A stretch of 64,000 bases of DNA. Source: AP-15 sp963781215. Lineage in GTDB: Bacteria > Pseudomonadota > Alphaproteobacteria > ATCC43930 > CGMCC-115725. Shown here piece by piece: positions 62,416-64,000 of this stretch; the stretch's first letter is position 1; each line of letters begins with the position of its first letter. Below the pieces are notes generated by a model. That model ran no database searches. It had not been told where the DNA came from and saw nothing but the letters and a program-made list of their open reading frames with translations. The position numbers and the translations under genes are program-made. Location: the NCBI GenBank assembly GCA_963781215.1, contig CAWAFE010000028.1, positions 372,001 through 436,000 on the forward strand, written 5' to 3'.

Positions 62416-62742
62416 ATGAGGATCTGGTGTTTGGCCGCGATGGGCGCGATTGCCGCCATGCTGTGTAGTTGCGTGACGCCGGCGGAGCAGCGTGCGATGG
62501 ATCAGCAAACCTGCTCAGGTTATGGCTTTAAGGCTGGAACGGACGCCTTCGCGAACTGCATGATGCGCACCTCGCAGCAGCGGGACGCAGAGGAAGCGGC
62601 CGACCTGCAGGCCATGCGCCAACGTCAGGCGTCACAGGACCGTCAGCAACAAGAACAACGAATGACGGCGGCCAGAGAGGATTATGCCCGTTGCCAACGT
62701 CAGGCGGCTGTTACCCCCGGGATGAGCTGCAATCCACCGTGA
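62416..62742 (+). CDS. Small putative lipoprotein (108 aa)
   Basis: The protein starts MRIWCLAAMGAIAAMLCSCV, a short signal peptide ending in a lipobox-like LCSC, so Cys19 may be lipidated. The mature part is polar and rich in Gln, Arg and Ala (RQRQASQDRQQQEQRMTAAR), predicted helical, with three more Cys (QTCSGYGFK, ANCMMR, RCQRQA). Strong ribosome-binding site AAGGAGG before ATG 62416. Similar small lipoproteins of unknown function are common in proteobacteria. A perfect terminator palindrome overlaps the stop. Confidence 0.7.
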   Translation: MRIWCLAAMGAIAAMLCSCVTPAEQRAMDQQTCSGYGFKAGTDAFANCMMRTSQQRDAEEAADLQAMRQRQASQDRQQQEQRMTAAREDYARCQRQAAVTPGMSCNPP

Positions 62743-62764
62743 GCCGTCAGCGCGCTGACGGCTC
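62741..62764 (+). terminator. Perfect 24-bp palindrome at the lipoprotein stop codon
   Basis: GAGCCGTCAGCG is directly followed by its reverse complement CGCTGACGGCTC, starting inside the stop codon of the lipoprotein gene. It makes a 10-base-pair or longer GC-rich stem just after the gene, likely a terminator or mRNA 3'-end protector. No T-run follows (AAAACGG), so on the opposite strand it would be followed by nothing useful. Confidence 0.7.
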
Positions 62765-63134
62765 AAAACGGTCGCCGAACTGAATAGCAAATTGCCCGAC
62801 GGCGGCGGTCGACATTTCTCCGATTCCGGGCGGTCGGCTGCCGGCGGGCAGAGATGAGCCGCATGAGACGGGCGAGCGGCTTTGAGACCGGGGTGCGGAG
62901 GCGAGCGGGGGATGATCCCATAGACGATGGTGGCGGCGGAATGCGCCGCGCTTTTGCTACAAATTCTCCGGGACCGGCTTGCCGAAGCTTACGCGCCACC
63001 GCGGCGAGTGTACTGTCTCCGCCGTCGGGATCTGTCGCTCATGGCCGCTGGCATCAGCACACATGAAGCCTCGAACCTCTGGACACGAACCTGCGGCGAT
63101 AGCCAAACTCACGTGGCATTGGAGGAGAGTCCCC
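62765..63134. other. Intergenic region with a second repeat relic
   Basis: About 370 bases without a recognisable gene. GATGGTGGCGGCGGAATGCG at 62927-62946, followed by CCGCGCTTTTGCTAC, is again a piece of the interspersed palindromic element. A good ribosome-binding site (GGAGGAG, 63121-63127) at the right end belongs to the truncated amidohydrolase. Confidence 0.4.
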
Positions 63135-63329
63135 GTGACGATCATCGATTTCCAGGTCCATGCCTATGAGGCGAACACGGCGAAGCGGCCCTGGCACAGT
63201 GTGCCCAACTGGCCCGATTACGTCATCGGCGACCAGATGGCGGCGGCGATGGACAAGGTCGGCGTCGACGGCCCGATCTTCATCTCCGCGTCTTCCATGT
63301 ACCGCATCCCGCCGACGCCAACCGCATGA
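63135..63329 (+). pseudogene. N-terminal fragment of an amidohydrolase gene
   Basis: After GGAGGAG and a GTG start the frame reads MTIIDFQVHAYEANTAKRPW, then HSVPNWPDYVIGDQMAAAMD and VGVDGPIFISASSMYR. This is the N-terminus of amidohydrolase_2 enzymes (metal-binding DFQVHAYE). It ends abruptly at codon 64; the remaining 80% is missing. Its stop TGA overlaps the next ATG (ATGA). Either a truncated pseudogene or, less likely, a short coupled leader. Confidence 0.7.
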
Positions 63330-64000
63330 CACTGCTTGTCGCCGGCACGGTTGGACGGAAAATATGGATGGTCGCCGATACCGCGATCACGGGTGGGGGT
63401 GTGGATCTGCGCAGTCGGATATGCCGCATAAAAATCGTACCATCGCACGATGGCCGCGCCCTGATCGGTTATGCAGGCGACGAATACTATGGCGCGCGCC
63501 TCATCGAGGCCGCCGCCCGTATGCCGGCGGGCGCACCAGCCGCCGAGTTCTTGGTCGAGAGCCAACATCAACATCCAAGCGCTGACTTCGCTTACGCGTA
63601 CATTGACGAAAGTGGCCCTCACCTAATCCGGGTCCACGAAAGCGTTGCCGAGGAAGTCCCGAGCCTCTTCCTCGGTCTGTTGGATGCCTTCGAGCATCTC
63701 CAGCGAATACGCCACAACTCGGAGATCGATCCTACGCCGGAGGCGATCCGGACATTCGTGTGCGGTTCGGGAAGTGTCGAACCTGTGCCGGATCAATTAT
63801 CAAAGGCGGTGACGTCAATGCTCAAACTCTTTGCAGAACGGTCGGAGCGCGATGTCGGAGGCTGGCCAGTCCCGTACTTCGTGACCACGGAAGGGACGTT
63901 CTTCTGCGGCTACGGCTACGCCGTTTCTGATCCGATCCTGAAGAGGATTGGCCCCGGCGCGCTTGTACCGCACGGAACGGCCGAGGCCGGCGGCTTTGGG
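63326..64000 (+). CDS. Unidentified protein with a possible Ntn-hydrolase (proteasome/HslV-like) start; runs off the window
   Basis: The frame has 225 codons and no stop before the window end. It starts MTLLVAGTVGRKIWMVADTA and continues SRICRIKIVPSHDGRALIGY, AGDEYYGARLIEAAARMPAG and FAYAYIDESGPHLIRVHE, then FVCGSGS and FFCGYGYAVSDPILKRIGPG. A Thr directly after Met, the short VADTAIT strand and alternating strands/helices resemble the N-terminal-nucleophile hydrolase fold of HslV and proteasome beta subunits, but I do not recognise a known family. The ATG overlaps the stop of the amidohydrolase fragment by four bases. Confidence 0.5.
   Translation, partial: MTLLVAGTVGRKIWMVADTAITGGGVDLRSRICRIKIVPSHDGRALIGYAGDEYYGARLIEAAARMPAGAPAAEFLVESQHQHPSADFAYAYIDESGPHLIRVHESVAEEVPSLFLGLLDAFEHLQRIRHNSEIDPTPEAIRTFVCGSGSVEPVPDQLSKAVTSMLKLFAERSERDVGGWPVPYFVTTEGTFFCGYGYAVSDPILKRIGPGALVPHGTAEAGGFG

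Overview
The window is GC-rich, densely packed bacterial chromosome, most likely from an alphaproteobacterium of the Rhodospirillales/Hyphomicrobiales type. Grounds for this are the ribosomal protein L31 without zinc cysteines, the ParE sequence, DUF5681, DctQM, frequent 1- or 4-base start/stop overlaps, and many amidohydrolases typical of soil alphaproteobacteria. I found no rRNA, tRNA, CRISPR array, intact insertion sequence or prophage.

Layout. 1-9.5 kb: the end of an envelope-stress pair, a secreted metallophosphoesterase, small stress genes (CsbD remnant, a 26-residue membrane peptide, PRC-barrel, Hsp20), rpmE, a CorA-type transporter, an orphan solute-binding protein, an amidohydrolase and a PAF-acetylhydrolase-like enzyme. 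9.5-15.7 kb: a MetE-like protein, then a large broken gene that joined a class III nucleotide cyclase, an NB-ARC-like NTPase and about fourteen 46-residue TPR repeats; gene fragments surround it. 15.8-25.4 kb: TRAP transporter membrane subunits, TenA, cobalamin genes (cobK, cbiD, cobA), an ankyrin protein and a GMC oxidoreductase. 25.9-31.2 kb: a close-packed gene row CapA-like / [2Fe-2S] ferredoxin / ferredoxin reductase / D-aminoacylase-like / MetX-like hydrolase. 31.2-36.8 kb: a five-gene overlapping surface-polysaccharide operon (heptosyltransferase, three glycosyltransferases, asparagine-synthase-like amidotransferase). 36.8-42.6 kb: housekeeping genes (ygfZ, aldo/keto reductase, eda, msrB, parE). 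42.6-46.3 kb: methyltransferases, a Rid protein and two copies of a segment that carries the 3' end of parE. 46.4-54 kb: a quinol-type nitric oxide reductase, a HlyD/permease/HlyD export operon and a potassium-channel-like gene. 54-64 kb: paired hydrolases with a cysteine nucleophile, an AAG-type DNA glycosylase, a CinA-C/NMNAT-like fusion, a second MetX-like and a second MetE-like gene, an aldolase, a lipoprotein, and an unidentified gene with a faint resemblance to Ntn hydrolases that runs off the end.

Two things stand out. First, single-base or 2-base indels break at least eleven otherwise well-preserved genes (about sixteen events, mostly insertions). Several of these genes sit in intact overlapping operons, so assembly error must be excluded before they are called pseudogenes; they are annotated here over their reconstructed span. 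Second, the window holds several clear gene fragments (amidohydrolase, MFS, VapC, PanE, methyltransferase and parE pieces), which indicates real turnover. The most interesting candidates for new biology are the cyclase-NTPase-TPR protein, the CapA/ferredoxin/deacylase row, the CinA-C/NMNAT fusion, the ATPase-less HlyD sandwich, and the gene at the right edge.
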